From Echria macrotheca (taxonomy: Eukaryota > Ascomycota > Sordariomycetes > Sordariales > Schizotheciaceae), in contig MU839841.1 in NCBI GenBank assembly GCA_030411725.1, positions 186,001 to 250,000 of the forward strand: 64,000 bases of DNA, written 5' to 3'. This document shows, piece by piece, positions 1 to 11,076 of this stretch. The position numbers and the translations under genes were made by a program. The notes beneath the pieces were generated by a model that had not been told where the DNA came from, searched no databases, and saw nothing but the letters and a program-made list of their open reading frames with translations. Position 1 is the stretch's first letter. Each line of letters begins with the position of its first letter.

Positions 1-82
1 GGGCACCGCAGGATGTGATCTTGGTTCTTGCCGAGGGGAAATATCTGCATCCTCATCGCGAATGTCCACACGACAGGACGCC

Positions 83-1930
83 ATGCCCACGCAGACTCTC
101 TCTCAGGTCCCGCCCGGGATGGAGGATTTTGTCGTCGGTCTGATTGGCATGGGCGACATGGGCAAGATGTATGCCCGGAGACTCAGCAGCGCCGGATGGA
201 GGTAATACCACGGATTTCTCTGTCGCCTACCAATCAATCCTACGGCTCTCGACTACTAACCACAGGAGATTGAGTCTCACTTGCAATTGGTACGTTTTTT
301 TATTCTTTGTCTCCCCCCTCCCCGCAGATGATGACTTGAGTGCATTTGGCTAGAGCATCGTGTATGGCGCGGTTGGTCAGCCATTCTGGCCCCGACTGTT
401 GCTGTGCACTTTCCATGATGAAAAATCTCAGCTACCTAATTATTTTTGTCTGAGGCAATTCCTCGATATTTTACGTTCTGGCATTACGTCCGGTGGGCAT
501 CCTGCTAACAGCAGTCAAAACAGATTTACATAGATCCGCATGGGACAATGCTGATTGAGGATGTGTCGTCCAGAATCATGGCTTGCGACCGGGAAGAGAA
601 GTATGACGATCTGATCAAGGAGTTCTCAGGAAATGTAGGGTGGCGGTCTCGATCTGACCTCTCTGCAGCGCCAGTGCTGAGAACCCATGTCTTTTTTAGA
701 GAAATATACAAATTCTTCGCAACGGCCATCTGGTGGCTCGGGCCAGCAGTTACATCATCTACAGCGTGGAGGCGGCCGCCATTGGACGTGTTGTTGCGCA
801 ATATGGTCCCTGTGTGTTCCCATGATGCATCTTGACCCGTAGACGGAGTTCTCACCATGGTCTTTCTTGTAGCAACCCGGCTGGGCGCCATCGTGGGCGG
901 GCAGACATCGTGCAAAGATCCCGAGATAAAAGCGTTTGAGGAGCACCTCCCTGACGACGTCGACATTGTGTCCTGCCACTCTCTCCACGGCCCGAATGTG
1001 GACCCCAAGGGCCAGCCGCTGGTGTTGATCAAGCACCGGGCCTCGGACGAGTCATTCGCCAAGGTGGAAACGGTGCTGCGCTGCCTGGGATCGAAACATG
1101 TGTATCTGACAGCGGCAGAACACGACCGCATCACGGCCGACACGCAGGCCGTGACGCACGCCGCCTTCCTCAGCATGGGCAAGGCGTGGCACGCGAACAC
1201 GCAGTTCCCCTGGGAGGGCGGGCGCTACGTCGGCGGCATCGAGAACGTCAAGATCAACCTGATGCTGCGCATCTACGCGCAAAAGTGGCACGTCTACGCC
1301 GGGCTCGCCATCCTCAACCCCGAGGCGCACAAGCAGATCGGCCAGTTCGCCCGGTCTACGACGGAGCTGTACTACCTCATGCTCGAGGGCCGCCGGGACG
1401 AGCTGCGCAAGCGCGTGTATGCTGCCAAAGACAAAGTGTTTGGCAAGGAGGGGAGTCCCAAGTGGGGAGGGCGGCCTTTGCTTAGGGGCGGGCTGCTTGA
1501 CCGGTTTAGTTTGGGGACGAGGAGGGAAGATGAAGAGGACGGGAAGCAGCCGCCGATGCAGAATAATCACTTGTCGTTGCTGGCTATGGTGGATTGCTGG
1601 AGCGCGCTGGGGATCGTGCCGTATGACCATATGATTTGCTCGACGCCGCTGTTCCGGCTGTGGCTGGGCGTTGCGGAGCATTTGTTTCGCACGCCGGGAC
1701 TGCTGGATGAGTGTTTGAGGGTGGGTATTGAGGATAATACGTTCCGGAGAGATGATTTGCAGTTCACCATTGCTGCGTGCGGATGGGCTGAGTGTGTCTC
1801 GCTCAGGCAGTTTGAGACGTGGAGGGAGCGGTTTGCGGTCACGCAGCGGTTTTTTGAGCCGAGGTTTAAGGGCGCTGTGGAGGTTGGGAATGCTATGATC
1901 AAGGCTGTTTTGGAGAGTGATCTGGAGTGA
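83..1930 (+). CDS. TYR1: Prephenate dehydrogenase (NADP+), tyrosine biosynthesis
   Basis: Converts prephenate to 4-hydroxyphenylpyruvate in the tyrosine branch of the shikimate pathway, in the cytosol. The exons I infer are 83-201, 574-634, 700-811 and 873-1930, giving about 449 residues, close to the 452 of the yeast enzyme. The N-terminus carries a GxGxxG dinucleotide fold (GMGDMG, residues 22-27). The later conserved blocks GAIVGGQTSCK, SCHSLHGP and HDRITADTQAVTHAAFLSMG are clear in the last exon. The start at 83 is chosen because it places the Rossmann glycines at the usual distance from the N-terminus. The first intron (372 nt) is far longer than the others (65 and 61 nt) but has a GCTGAT branch-like site and a CAG acceptor. 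The gene converges on MSE1, with about 410 bp between stop codons. Family assignment is firm; intron 1 is inferred. Confidence 0.93.
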
Positions 1931-2343
1931 TGGTTTTGGGAGAGGTGGGATGTGGTTTGGGGTATGGTAGCGTGATGATTTGGGGGTAGGTAGATTCGGG
2001 TGGGAGGGGGTGATGATGATGATGATGTCCTTGAGATGATCATCAGGGTTCTGGTCTCATACTTGGCACGTCCGCGGGCATGGTCGTTAGACAGTCTCTG
2101 GCTGATTGCTAGCTACAAGATGGTAGAAGAAGGCTGTCTCGGCAGACGGAGGAGGAGATCCTCAGGATTCAGAATGGACTTGTTTTACCTTGGGAAGAAA
2201 ACAGTGATGCGCGTATTCACTCCTCTGTGGGAGATGGCGCGGTATAGATCCCATTCTCCGTTGTAAATATTTCTACAATCACATTGTTATACATACATAT
2301 TTATATACACTATGACACAAGAAAACAAATACACGGGGCGCCA

Positions 2344-4252
2344 TCAAACCCCCTCAGAAACCTCGACCGCGACCTCAAACCGCCTCACCACCTCCTCCTT
2401 CCCCAGCGCCGCCACAAACTGCGCAAGCGACACGCCCGCCTCAGACCGCAGCAGTACCCACCGCATGAGAGTATACCCGCCCTTCCGACCCGGCTGCCCT
2501 TCACCTTCACCAACGACGCAGGCCAGCGTATCAGCCAGCTCGGCGATCAACCCTTCACGGCCCCAGTCCTCCTCGGGGACGGCGCGGGCGATGGCCAGTG
2601 CTGCGCGGAGGGCAGCAGCAGTCCCGCCTGAAGAAGAAAAACGGGCGTGGGCGAGGCCGTGTTGGGAATATGCGTCGGTGAGCGCCTCGCGGGGGATCTG
2701 CCAGAAGAGGTACTTCGTTGCGAGCATGTACTCGGGGATGTTGGGCGTCTTGAGTTGCCATGTGAGTTGGAGGGCTCGTTGGAGGTAGGCGCGGCGGTCG
2801 TCGGGTGAGGTCGTCTCTTGGAGGTCGGGGACGAGCTGGCCTATGAGGGCAGGCGGGATGGACGAGGCTTCGGTTTTGTTGGCTAGTCTGGCGGCTTCCT
2901 CTCGCGAGATGGATGCTTGGAGCGGGTCGATGAGATATTCTCTTTGTGCGGCGGCATCTTGTGGCGCGCTGCTTTCTGATAGACGTTTGAGGTGGTGTTG
3001 CTGGAGGTAGCTGAGCTTCTCCATGGATACCTTGATGTCACCTTTGGTGAACCTGGGACGGAACTGCAAACGAATGTCAGCATACGCACGAAAAGATCGG
3101 AAGGGGTTGTCATACGTATTTCACCATGTCCTCCAGAGTCATCACGTCCCCCTTGACATCCGTGGTACTCCATCCCAGGAGGACGGCAAAGTTGAGCAGC
3201 GCTGCCGGTAGGATTTTATTATCCTTGTAATAAGTGACGTCGACTCCTGGATGGCGCTTGCTCAGTTTCTGCTGGTTCATGTCCACGAGCAGCCCGACGT
3301 GGGCAAATCTGGGAGGCTCCCAACCAAACGCGTTGTAGAGATCTACATGCTTCGGCGTTGACAGAAGCCATTCCTGTGACGGATTAGTTGTCTCCCGCAA
3401 TCCTTCAAGACAACAAGAGACTCACACTCCCCCGGATGACATGGGTGATGGCCATCTTGCGGTCGTCAACCACGTTGGCAAAATGGTATGTCGGAAAACC
3501 ATCGGACTTGATAATAACAAAATCCTCCTCGGGGTCCTTCTTCCGAAAAGAGTTGAAGACCAAGTCTTGGATCCTGGTCGGCTCGGCGGGACTGCGGAAC
3601 CGCACCACATGGGACTCGCCCCTGGCCGCGCGGTCTTCCGACTCTTCGGGCGAGATGCTGCGACAGGTACCCGGATAGCCCGTCCTGCCACCCTGTTCGT
3701 GAGATATGGTGTTGTGATGAAGAAGCTGCTCTTTGGAGCAGAAACACCTATAGGCTTTCCCTGAGGCGATCAACTCGGCGGCATGCGTGTGGTACAGCTC
3801 CAGTCTCTCCGACTGTCTGTATGGGCCGTATGGTCCGGCCTTGTCGGGGCCTTCATCCCATGAGAGCCCGGCCCAGTGCAGGTCCTCGACCAGCCTCTTC
3901 TCAGCATCTGGAACTGTCCGGACCTACACCCTCTTTAATATTTGTTCTACAAGTGTAATTCTTCGATAACACAAACCTGATCGGTATCTTCGATCCGGAG
4001 AATAAACTGGCCTCCAGTCGCCTTAGCGAGGAGATAGTTGTAAAGGGCTGTCCTCAGTGATCCAAGGTGCAGATAACCCGTAGGCGAGGGAGCAAAGCGG
4101 GTGCGACAGGGAAAGGTGGGCAAGTCAGTTGGACGTGTTCCAGGCCGAGATTTATGGAATTGCCGTGCAATGACCCTGTGACGGGTAGATAACCTCAATT
4201 GAAGACGTAACGGTGAGAGTGGTCTCCCCGGCAAGAAAACTCCCCTCATCAT
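2344..4252 (-). CDS. MSE1: Mitochondrial glutamyl-tRNA synthetase
   Basis: Class I aminoacyl-tRNA synthetase that charges mitochondrial tRNA-Glu. Exons on the minus strand are inferred as 4252-3977, 3923-3426, 3373-3116 and 3063-2344 (about 583 residues), with introns of 52-53 nt. The HIGH-type signature appears as FAPSPTGYLHLGS near residue 55 and the KMSKS-type loop as QQKLSKRHPG in exon 3. The N-terminus from the MMRG methionines is arginine-rich and lacks acids, as expected for a mitochondrial presequence. An in-frame ATG 22 codons upstream (4318) is possible but would bury that presequence. The last exon is the helical anticodon-binding part. The gene diverges from the J-protein gene across about 1 kb. 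Confidence 0.93.
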
Positions 4253-5267
4253 CAGTCTCGAGCCCTGGTTCTGTCTGCCCGGGCTCAGAAAACATCCATT
4301 GTTTTTTTGGAGATTCAAAATGCACGGCCAGGGGTCTTGGGAGAGTTCTGACCCTGACCCTGCTCCATATGTCCTGCCTCAGGCCGACATCTTGAGATCG
4401 GAGAATTTGGCGGGGTTGATAAGCTGATAAGCGGCCATGCCCATTGCCCAGTGTGTTTACTCTTTTGATACAACTGCAAACGCGTAGCAAAGATGGGACG
4501 ATGGCCAAGTCATTGGGCCATAATGCGAACATCCAGATATAGGTTGACGGACATATGGTAGCCAGACGGCGCCGGCAAATGGCATGGCAGGTAGCTCCAG
4601 ACCCTCATACCTATGTTTGGGACCTGTTCTCAGTTCGGGCTGCTTTGTAAGGCCGAGAACAGAACAGGGCAGAACCATGTAGCTGAGCATAGGAGACAAA
4701 GTCCCCTGATACGTGTGGGAGGAGATTTTATTCTTTCTTTATATACGAATCCTGTAGTTCAGGTGTAGGTTTCAGTGCCAAAAAATCAGGCACATCCGCC
4801 GGGCTGTCTCTTTGTACCGCGGGGCTGGGTTTTTAGCGGGGCACCGTGGACAGTTTAGCAGGCAAGACCCCGCCGCAGGAAAACAAATGCCTGTTGCACT
4901 GCAGCAAAACTTCACCGGACTTCGCGAGTCCGTTTCCACGAATGCCTCACTTCCTCAGTACGGTTCTCACTAATTTAGAGACCCGACTGCATACATAGTC
5001 CTCTTGATTCCCACATCGTTGAGATTCCGGAGCGACTCCTGCCACATCTTTCTGGCCCGGTTTTTGAGAGCGCAGAACTATCCCCCACTCGGCGAATCAG
5101 CAGCCAGTCTTCGCCGACGAACCTTTTCTGGAGGCAACCGCTCTCCCACCCAACAACGCAAACCCGCAACGCCGATCCCAACTCTTTGCCGATCGGTATT
5201 GGCTTGAAAAGGCCATTTGAGTCAATCCCATATCGAACAGAGAAACTCCACTCGACCATAGTACACC
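4253..5267. other. Divergent intergenic region (MSE1 / J-protein)
   Basis: About 1 kb between the starts of MSE1 and the J-protein gene, so it must hold both promoters. I see an AT-rich stretch with TATATAC near 4740 but no perfect heat-shock element (alternating GAA/TTC) and no convincing open frame. Confidence 0.5.
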
Positions 5268-6715
5268 ATGGACAGCGGGCCTAGCAACATGCACGGCGCC
5301 GAGGAGGACATTGATCTCTATGGTAAGGCTGGCTGCGATTCCATGTTGTTTGGCCATATGGCATGCTAACCCGACTCTCGGCAGCTCTTCTCGGCGTTGA
5401 CAAGTCGGCGAGTCCGAATGACATCAAGAAAGCATATCGCAAGGTCCGTTATTACCACTTCCGACACTCCCGTCTGGGGCAACCACTGACAACTCGCAGC
5501 TGGCTCTCCAACACCATCCGGACAAGGTTCCCGAGGACCAGAGAGCTGAATCGGAGGTCAAATTCAAAGCCATCACACAAGCCTACGAAATCCTCCGAGA
5601 TGAGGAGAAGCGTGAGATGTACGATACACACGGCATGGCGGCATTTGACCCCTCGAGAGGTGGCGGTGGTGCCGAGATGGACCTGAACGACATGCTCGCC
5701 TCCATGTTCGGAATGCGCATGGGCGGCATGCCCGGTGGCCGACGTGGTCCGAAGAAGAGCCCTGACGAGGAGCAACCATACAAAGCCAGCCTGGAAGACC
5801 TCTACAAGGGCAAGACGGTCAAATTTGCTGCCGAGAAGCAGGTCATCTGCTCGCAGTGCAAAGGTACCGGTGCCAAAGACAAGGTCAAGCCCAACAAGTG
5901 CCCCCAGTGCGAGGGCTCGGGCATGCGGGAGACCTTTCAACAGGTTGCACCCGGCTTGGTGCGAAGAGCCGCGGTTCCTTGCGACAACTGCCAGGGCTCT
6001 GGCATGTACTACAAGGAAAAAGATCGGTGCAAGAAATGCAAGGGCAAGAGGGTTGTCAAGGAGCACAAGGCTCTTGAGCTCTACATTCCCCGGGGCTCCA
6101 TGCAGGGTGAGCGCATCGTCCTCGAGGGCGAGGCGGATCAGATCCCGGATGCCACCCCGGGCGATCTGATCTTCGTCATCGTCGAAGAGCCACACGACGT
6201 CTTCACCCGCATCGGCCATGATCTTTCCGCCGACTTGAATGTCACCCTGTCGGAAGCCCTCTGCGGCTTCTCTCGCGTCGTGCTCAAGCACCTCGATGGC
6301 CGCGGAATTCAAATCACTCACCCCCGTGGCAAGGTTCTCCGCCCCAATGAGATACTCAAAGTGCACGGTGAGGGTATGCCCAAGAAGCGGAGCGACACCA
6401 ATGGCGACCTGTATCTCGTCGTTAAGATTGAGTTCCCGCAGGATGGCTGGCTGAAGGACGACAACGACTACGCGGCCCTCCAGAAGCTTCTCCCCCCTCC
6501 GGCGGCACCTATTGCGGTGGAGGAAGTTGATGAAGTCGAGTATGAAGCGGATGCGGACATTGAGCAGGTAAGCCACATTCTAGTCCCCTTTCCTCCTAGA
6601 AATATTAACCATTCTTCAGATGGGTGCCCATCAAGGCGATCCGCGCTACGGCAATGATTGGGAGGATGACGATGAGGAGGGAGACAGTGGTGGTCCTCAG
6701 TGTGCTCAACAATAG
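5268..6715 (+). CDS. Type I J-protein (DnaJ/Hsp40 co-chaperone) with C-terminal CaaX box
   Basis: Hsp70 co-chaperone of the DnaJA/Ydj1/Xdj1 kind. Exons inferred: 5268-5322, 5385-5443, 5500-6567 and 6620-6715, giving about 425 residues. The J domain (about residues 16-85) has the HPD triad at 44-46. A glycine/methionine-rich linker follows. The zinc domain has four CxxCxGxG-type repeats: CSQCKGTG, CPQCEGSG, CDNCQGSG and a degenerate CKKCKGKR. The client-binding C-terminal domains follow. There is no signal peptide, so cytosol, nucleus or membrane surface is expected. The short last exon encodes an acidic tail ending CAQQ, a CaaX-type prenylation signal like the CASQ end of yeast Ydj1. Retaining the last intron would replace this end. 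The divergent N-terminus suggests Xdj1 rather than the main Ydj1 orthologue, but that is not certain. Confidence 0.92.
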
Positions 6716-7404
6716 AGAGCCATTCTTTGTTGACAGCAGCCGCTGCGAGGCGCTCCACGAAATCCTCTCGCCGAAAATTTACTCTGAAAGGTAATTCTGG
6801 GGAGCGACGAGAGAAACCCGGAGCAGTTGGCCAGCACAAACTCATATTTGACACTCTCGCTACTCCTACTCAATTTCGGACCCTCCTTCGGATGCGATAA
6901 GCAGCTTTGAGCGGTTGAATAACCAACGACCAGCTTCGCAGATCACGACACTGGGTACCGAGATATGATTCATGAACCCATGGGAATTCTCTTAGGGAAA
7001 TTCATGTTGTGTAAATGGGGCAAGGTCATTTTAATACAGGCAGATAGACTGAGGCGTACTTTAAATGCAGAACAGTAAATTTCATGTGTGAGAATCCCCG
7101 TGAAGCACGCCAAAATGACGCTCAACCAGAAAGGATTCCCTGAGCTCATACCATAAGTTAGTGATGTTGGCACTGCGAGGATTCGTTATCGATACGGATT
7201 GTTTTATCGATAAGACAGACTGAAGTGGGGCCGCCAATTCAGTCCCCACACCCAAGCTGTGTGCATCCCTGTCACTGCACGGACCAACCGACTTAGCAAT
7301 TCTCCCACAGCCCTAAGCCCACCAGCCCGATTTCTGTAATTTTTCCCTGGTTCCGAGAACGACGACGCCAAATTTCGACCATCACCCGACAACACGCCGT
7401 CAAG

Positions 7405-7467
7405 GTAAGAACAGCCCTATTTGACACGGGAATCGCATTGAAAGCATCATCCTAACCAATTGTCCAG
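7405..7467 (+). other. Probable 5'-UTR intron of the eL32 gene
   Basis: A GTAAGA donor follows CAAG at 7404, and a CTAAC branch site plus CAG acceptor end one base before the start codon. Leader introns abutting the ATG are common in fungal ribosomal protein genes. The 690 bp between the J-protein stop (6715) and the eL32 start otherwise holds only this gene's promoter and leader. Confidence 0.65.
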
Positions 7468-8256
7468 ATGGTTTCCGCTAAGAAGCATGTGCCGATCGTC
7501 AAGAAGCGTACGTTCGAAGTTCCGACCCTCCCCCTCAACCCACTGCGAGCCTGGCCAGCGCCCCTCCAGTTTATCGAAACGCGATGGGATAAGAAGAATC
7601 TGAATGGATGACGGAATGTTAACGAGTTGGTTCTACAGGCACGAAGGTGTTCATGCGACACCAGAGTGACCGCTTCAAGTGCCTCGACTCAAAATGGCGT
7701 AAGCCCAAGGGTATCGACAACCGCGTCCGGAGACGGTTCAGAGGCACCCTGGCCATGCCCTCGGTACGTTTTCTGGTTTTCTTTGGGCTCCCGACCGCGA
7801 ACGCGAGCGCGATGGGTGACTTGAGTCTGGGGAAAGAGCTGGGAGGCGATGATGGGAGATGGGCGACGCGGGACGGGAATTTTGCAGAGATGGGACAAAC
7901 GGGCTAACTGGTTTTTCTCACGACTAGATCGGCTATGGCTCCAACAAGAAGACGAAGCACATGATGCCTTCCGGCCACAAGGCGTTCCTCGTCAGCAACG
8001 TCAAGGACGTTGAGCTTCTTCTCATGCACAACAAGACCTACGCGGCAGAGTGCGTACATCCCACCTTCCGAGGCGTTTTTTTGGGGGGAGCGGGTTCGGG
8101 TGATGGGATTTGGGACGGGAAAGTTGGGCTAACTAGTGTGTCTACAGGATCGCCCACAACGTTTCGTCCCGGAAGCGGGTCGAGATCATTGCTCGCGCGA
8201 AGCAATTAAGCGTCAAGGTCACGAACCCCAAGGCGAAGGTTACGACGGAGGTCTAA
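7468..8256 (+). CDS. RPL32: 60S ribosomal protein eL32
   Basis: Component of the large cytosolic ribosomal subunit. Four coding exons are inferred: 7468-7507, 7639-7763, 7928-8049 and 8148-8256, separated by introns of 131, 164 and 98 nt. Together they encode 131 residues, the usual length of the family. Recognisable blocks are KKRTKVFMRHQSDR, WRKPKGIDNRVRRRF, PSIGYGSNKKTKHMMPSG and the basic C-terminal helix ending KAKVTTEV. Every junction keeps the frame (after 40, 165 and 287 nt). Multiple introns in a small ribosomal protein gene are normal for ascomycetes. Confidence 0.95.
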
Positions 8257-8979
8257 AATGCGGAACGGGATCGGGAACTGCAGTCGGGGCAACTTTTTTC
8301 ATGTCATTTGGAGCATCTCTGGCGGTCACTCGGGAAAGGTCTGCTATTTGTCTGCGATTGCCTAGCGACACATGCGAGCTAGTCAATAGAAAGCGCAGAC
8401 CGCTTCGTCAAAGACAGGAGGTATTAACTGGGTTACCTGGTTGCATGAATGGGATGACATTATGCTGATGATGCCTGTGGTTTCCGGGTGCTTGCTGTTC
8501 TGGTCATGGAGCCCTGTGATGGTGTGTCCCGCTGACAACTTGCGATAGTCGCGTCAGGATGAAAAACAGAAGTCTAGAGAATGGCAGCCGGATATTGTGG
8601 CAGTGGCAGATGATTATGATTTGACACACGAACATATTATTATTATTCACCGGAATAGCCTCTCTGTCGAATTACGTTATCATGAGTAGTTTTTACGTGC
8701 TTGTGTGATGTTGGGAGGGAGTTTCTTCTCTTACCATGACATATTTTTGGAGGAGTGTGAGTATTATTGATCAAGGCGTTTTGGTTGGTTCGTTTTTTTC
8801 GTTTTCGTTCTGGTCGGTCATATGAGCGGTATGGGTTTGGGTTATTTGTTATGGGATGGATGTTTGTTTAGTCGATGCTCGACTGCTTCGCTGGGCTGAT
8901 TTGATGGGACTTACGTACGTGGGCTACCTTAGTCTGAGGAGGGGATGAATCTGTAGTGTCGTTCTGGGATATGTGAAGG

Positions 8980-9006
8980 AAGAGAGAGAGAGTGTGTGTG
9001 TGTGTT
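8980..9006. repeat. GA/GT compound microsatellite
   Basis: A run of GA dinucleotides passes directly into a run of GT dinucleotides. It lies downstream of the eL32 gene in non-coding DNA. Confidence 0.85.
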
Positions 9007-9590
9007 GTGGAGTGGTGGGGATGTATTTTGTGTTTGTGGTGTCGAGCGGTACGCTGGTTGTCCGTTGTTGTGCTTTTCTGAGGTGTCGTGCTGGTTTTTG
9101 TTGTGTTACACATCACTAGCCGCTTAATTATTCTATTTTTTTCTCGTTTTGGCTTTTGTTTTTTCTTGGTTAACAGGCGTTTATGTTGTTTTATTGGCGT
9201 GGTTATTCGGTACATGATGTCTAGAGTGTCGTCTGGGGAGAGTACACCTATTAGGGGGGGAGGGGGGAATGGGTTGGTTACAGTTTGAAGCTACATCTAG
9301 GGGTTTGTACGTTCTCCAAAGGGTTGAGACCTGGGATATTCGGGGCAATGTTGGAATGGGGACGAGCGGGCTCTTGTATGTCGTGTGATACCGCGGTGTT
9401 ATATCTGCCAGGTATATCGGCTGGGGAGTCTCTGTCGAGTGTGAAATGATCCCAGATTGTCGATACATCCAAGGACCGGATTTCGTTTACTTGACATTCT
9501 CCCTCTCTCTCTGATGAAGCTTGAGCAGAGGGCTATATCCCGTTCTTTACTTCTCGTTAGTGCAGGCACTATGTGCTATAACTACATTGG

Positions 9591-9643
9591 AGAGGGACCG
9601 CTTACCCCCTTAAGGGGTGGAAGCCTTCGGCTTATGACAAACA
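9591..9643. repeat. Double-hairpin element, copy 1 (mitochondrial-like GC cluster)
   Basis: Two hairpins lie back to back. ACCCCCTTAAGGGGT folds on itself and AAGCCTTCGGCTT forms a second stem with a TTC loop. The block starts with GAGGGACCG and ends with GACAAACAATA. A near copy occurs at 21847-21909. GC-rich double hairpins like this are known from fungal mitochondrial genomes, so a nuclear insert of mitochondrial DNA is the likely origin. The flanks contain two copies of ACTTCTCGTTAGTG (near 9549 and 9645). Confidence 0.6.
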
Positions 9644-10065
9644 ATACTTCTCGTTAGTGAAGAGATATCAAACCTTCCACTTCGCTGCTGGTCTTGCATT
9701 CAGATTTCCTCCAGAGTGACTACGCGGATTCTGTGTCGAGCGTATATATTCAACGACCAACCTACCAAGTCCACGAGAGTCCGCGATGACCAAACTACTA
9801 CACCGAAAGGTATACAAATCCTCCCCTGAAAAATGGGGTATGTAATTCCCATGAACAACGCCAATTCCCATCCCCGATTATGGGACAATTCCCACTTGAT
9901 ACACATGAACGACAAGAAGCTTGGACGCCACAACCGGACACCCTCCAACAACCGGACATGGGGATCCGGATCTGCCACCACCAGAGCCACCACTTCTACT
10001 GTGTAGTCTTTGTAATTCCACCACTTTTGCTCATCATCAGAAAAAATTCAAATTCACAGTACATC

Positions 10066-10503
10066 ATGGCTCAACCACGTGAAAAAGTAATCGAAGAAGC
10101 CATCTCCGAGCTCCGCGCCGGCGCCACAACCCGCCCCGTATCCGCCAAATACGGGATCCCGCGCTCCACCCTCTCCGACCGCCTCCACGGCGCAACCAGC
10201 AAGAAAGAGACCAAAAAAGCCGCGCAGCGACTATCTCCCCTACAAGAAAAGATGCTAGCCGACTGGTGTAAGGCCGAGGAAGCAATCGGCAAGCCTCCGA
10301 CGCGTGCGCAAATCATAAGAAGGGCCGGCGCGATGTTGGCCGAGGCGGAGGCGGGGGGGATTTCTTCCGAGCAGCCCATCGGGGCACGCTGGATCGATCG
10401 GTTCCTACGGCGCAACCCGCAGGTCTGTACCAAGAAAGTACGACTACGTCTAGGTCCTACTAGAACTACGGATACAGCCGCTGGTAAGAAAAAAAATACA
10501 TAA
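10066..10503 (+). CDS. Small CENP-B/psq-type HTH protein, transposase-derived
   Basis: Encodes about 145 residues from the ATG at 10066. The first 50 residues fit a psq/pipsqueak helix-turn-helix (SAKYGIPRSTLSDRL). Residues 55-125 fit the second, CENP-B/Tc5-type HTH (LSPLQEKMLADWCKAEEAIG, later GARWIDRFLRRNPQV). This is the N-terminal DNA-binding half of pogo/Fot1-like transposases. The DDE catalytic domain is not found downstream, where the sequence becomes AT-rich. A GTAAGA donor-like site lies near the end, so a further exon cannot be excluded, but nothing following looks like a transposase. It is either a truncated element or a domesticated DNA-binding protein. Confidence 0.7.
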   Translation: MAQPREKVIEEAISELRAGATTRPVSAKYGIPRSTLSDRLHGATSKKETKKAAQRLSPLQEKMLADWCKAEEAIGKPPTRAQIIRRAGAMLAEAEAGGISSEQPIGARWIDRFLRRNPQVCTKKVRLRLGPTRTTDTAAGKKKNT

Positions 10504-11076
10504 AATAAAAAATAACTGAAGCCCCAACAACTGATGTTCTACAACATGAGAACACAAAATCCCCGTCGATGAGTCAAACACACCATCCATCCCAGCAGGG
10601 CTTTTCCTATCCTGTGACAATCTTTCTGAAATCCATCCGTCCTACGTAACGAATCAAAAACTGGCCAAGATATGATGGCAGTTTTGGACGGGTTTGTTGG
10701 ACACATTGTAATGGTTGGGGTGTTGTTTCGACCAATGGGAGACGCGGTTACATCCAGAAAGGGAAAAACGTTATGTCGTGACGACCTCTACTGTCCTATA
10801 CCATCACTCTGGTCACAAGGCCCCAGCATATAGCATGTTGACACACTATGCGCCAAGCCGCAATATGTGTTAATGGCTTTCCAACCGCATCTCTCTGCTC
10901 TAGTTTCTGTTGTCAACTGCATACTCTAGACCTCCACAGCAAGGCTGACAGCTGATAGGCGTCTGACAGACCAGCCCAATATTTTACGTGAGATGGCCAA
11001 CGAAGGGTCTATTGGGCTGAATTGGGGGCCAAGCTTCGAGCCCTGACTGGTCTATCCCCTATCGACAGCTTCCATC
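10504..11076. other. Intergenic region
   Basis: About 570 bp between the HTH gene and the end of kynureninase. No open frame, terminal inverted repeat or transposase remnant is visible. Confidence 0.4.

Larger units (their letters stand above)
8257..10065. other. AT-rich intergenic region
   Basis: 1.8 kb without a convincing gene. It contains the eL32 3' region, a GA/GT microsatellite near 8980-9006, T-rich tracts (9110-9190), a G-run near 9257-9268, and a mitochondrial-like double hairpin at 9591-9643. Open frames here are short and biased by the repeats. Confidence 0.55.

Noticed and set aside
5452..6576. A 374-codon frame antisense to the J-protein gene
   Set aside because: It is the complement of a strongly conserved DnaJ coding exon and reads as leucine/valine-rich nonsense without a family match.
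10066..11076. A complete pogo/Fot1-type transposon
   Set aside because: Only the DNA-binding half is present; I found no DDE domain and no terminal inverted repeats.
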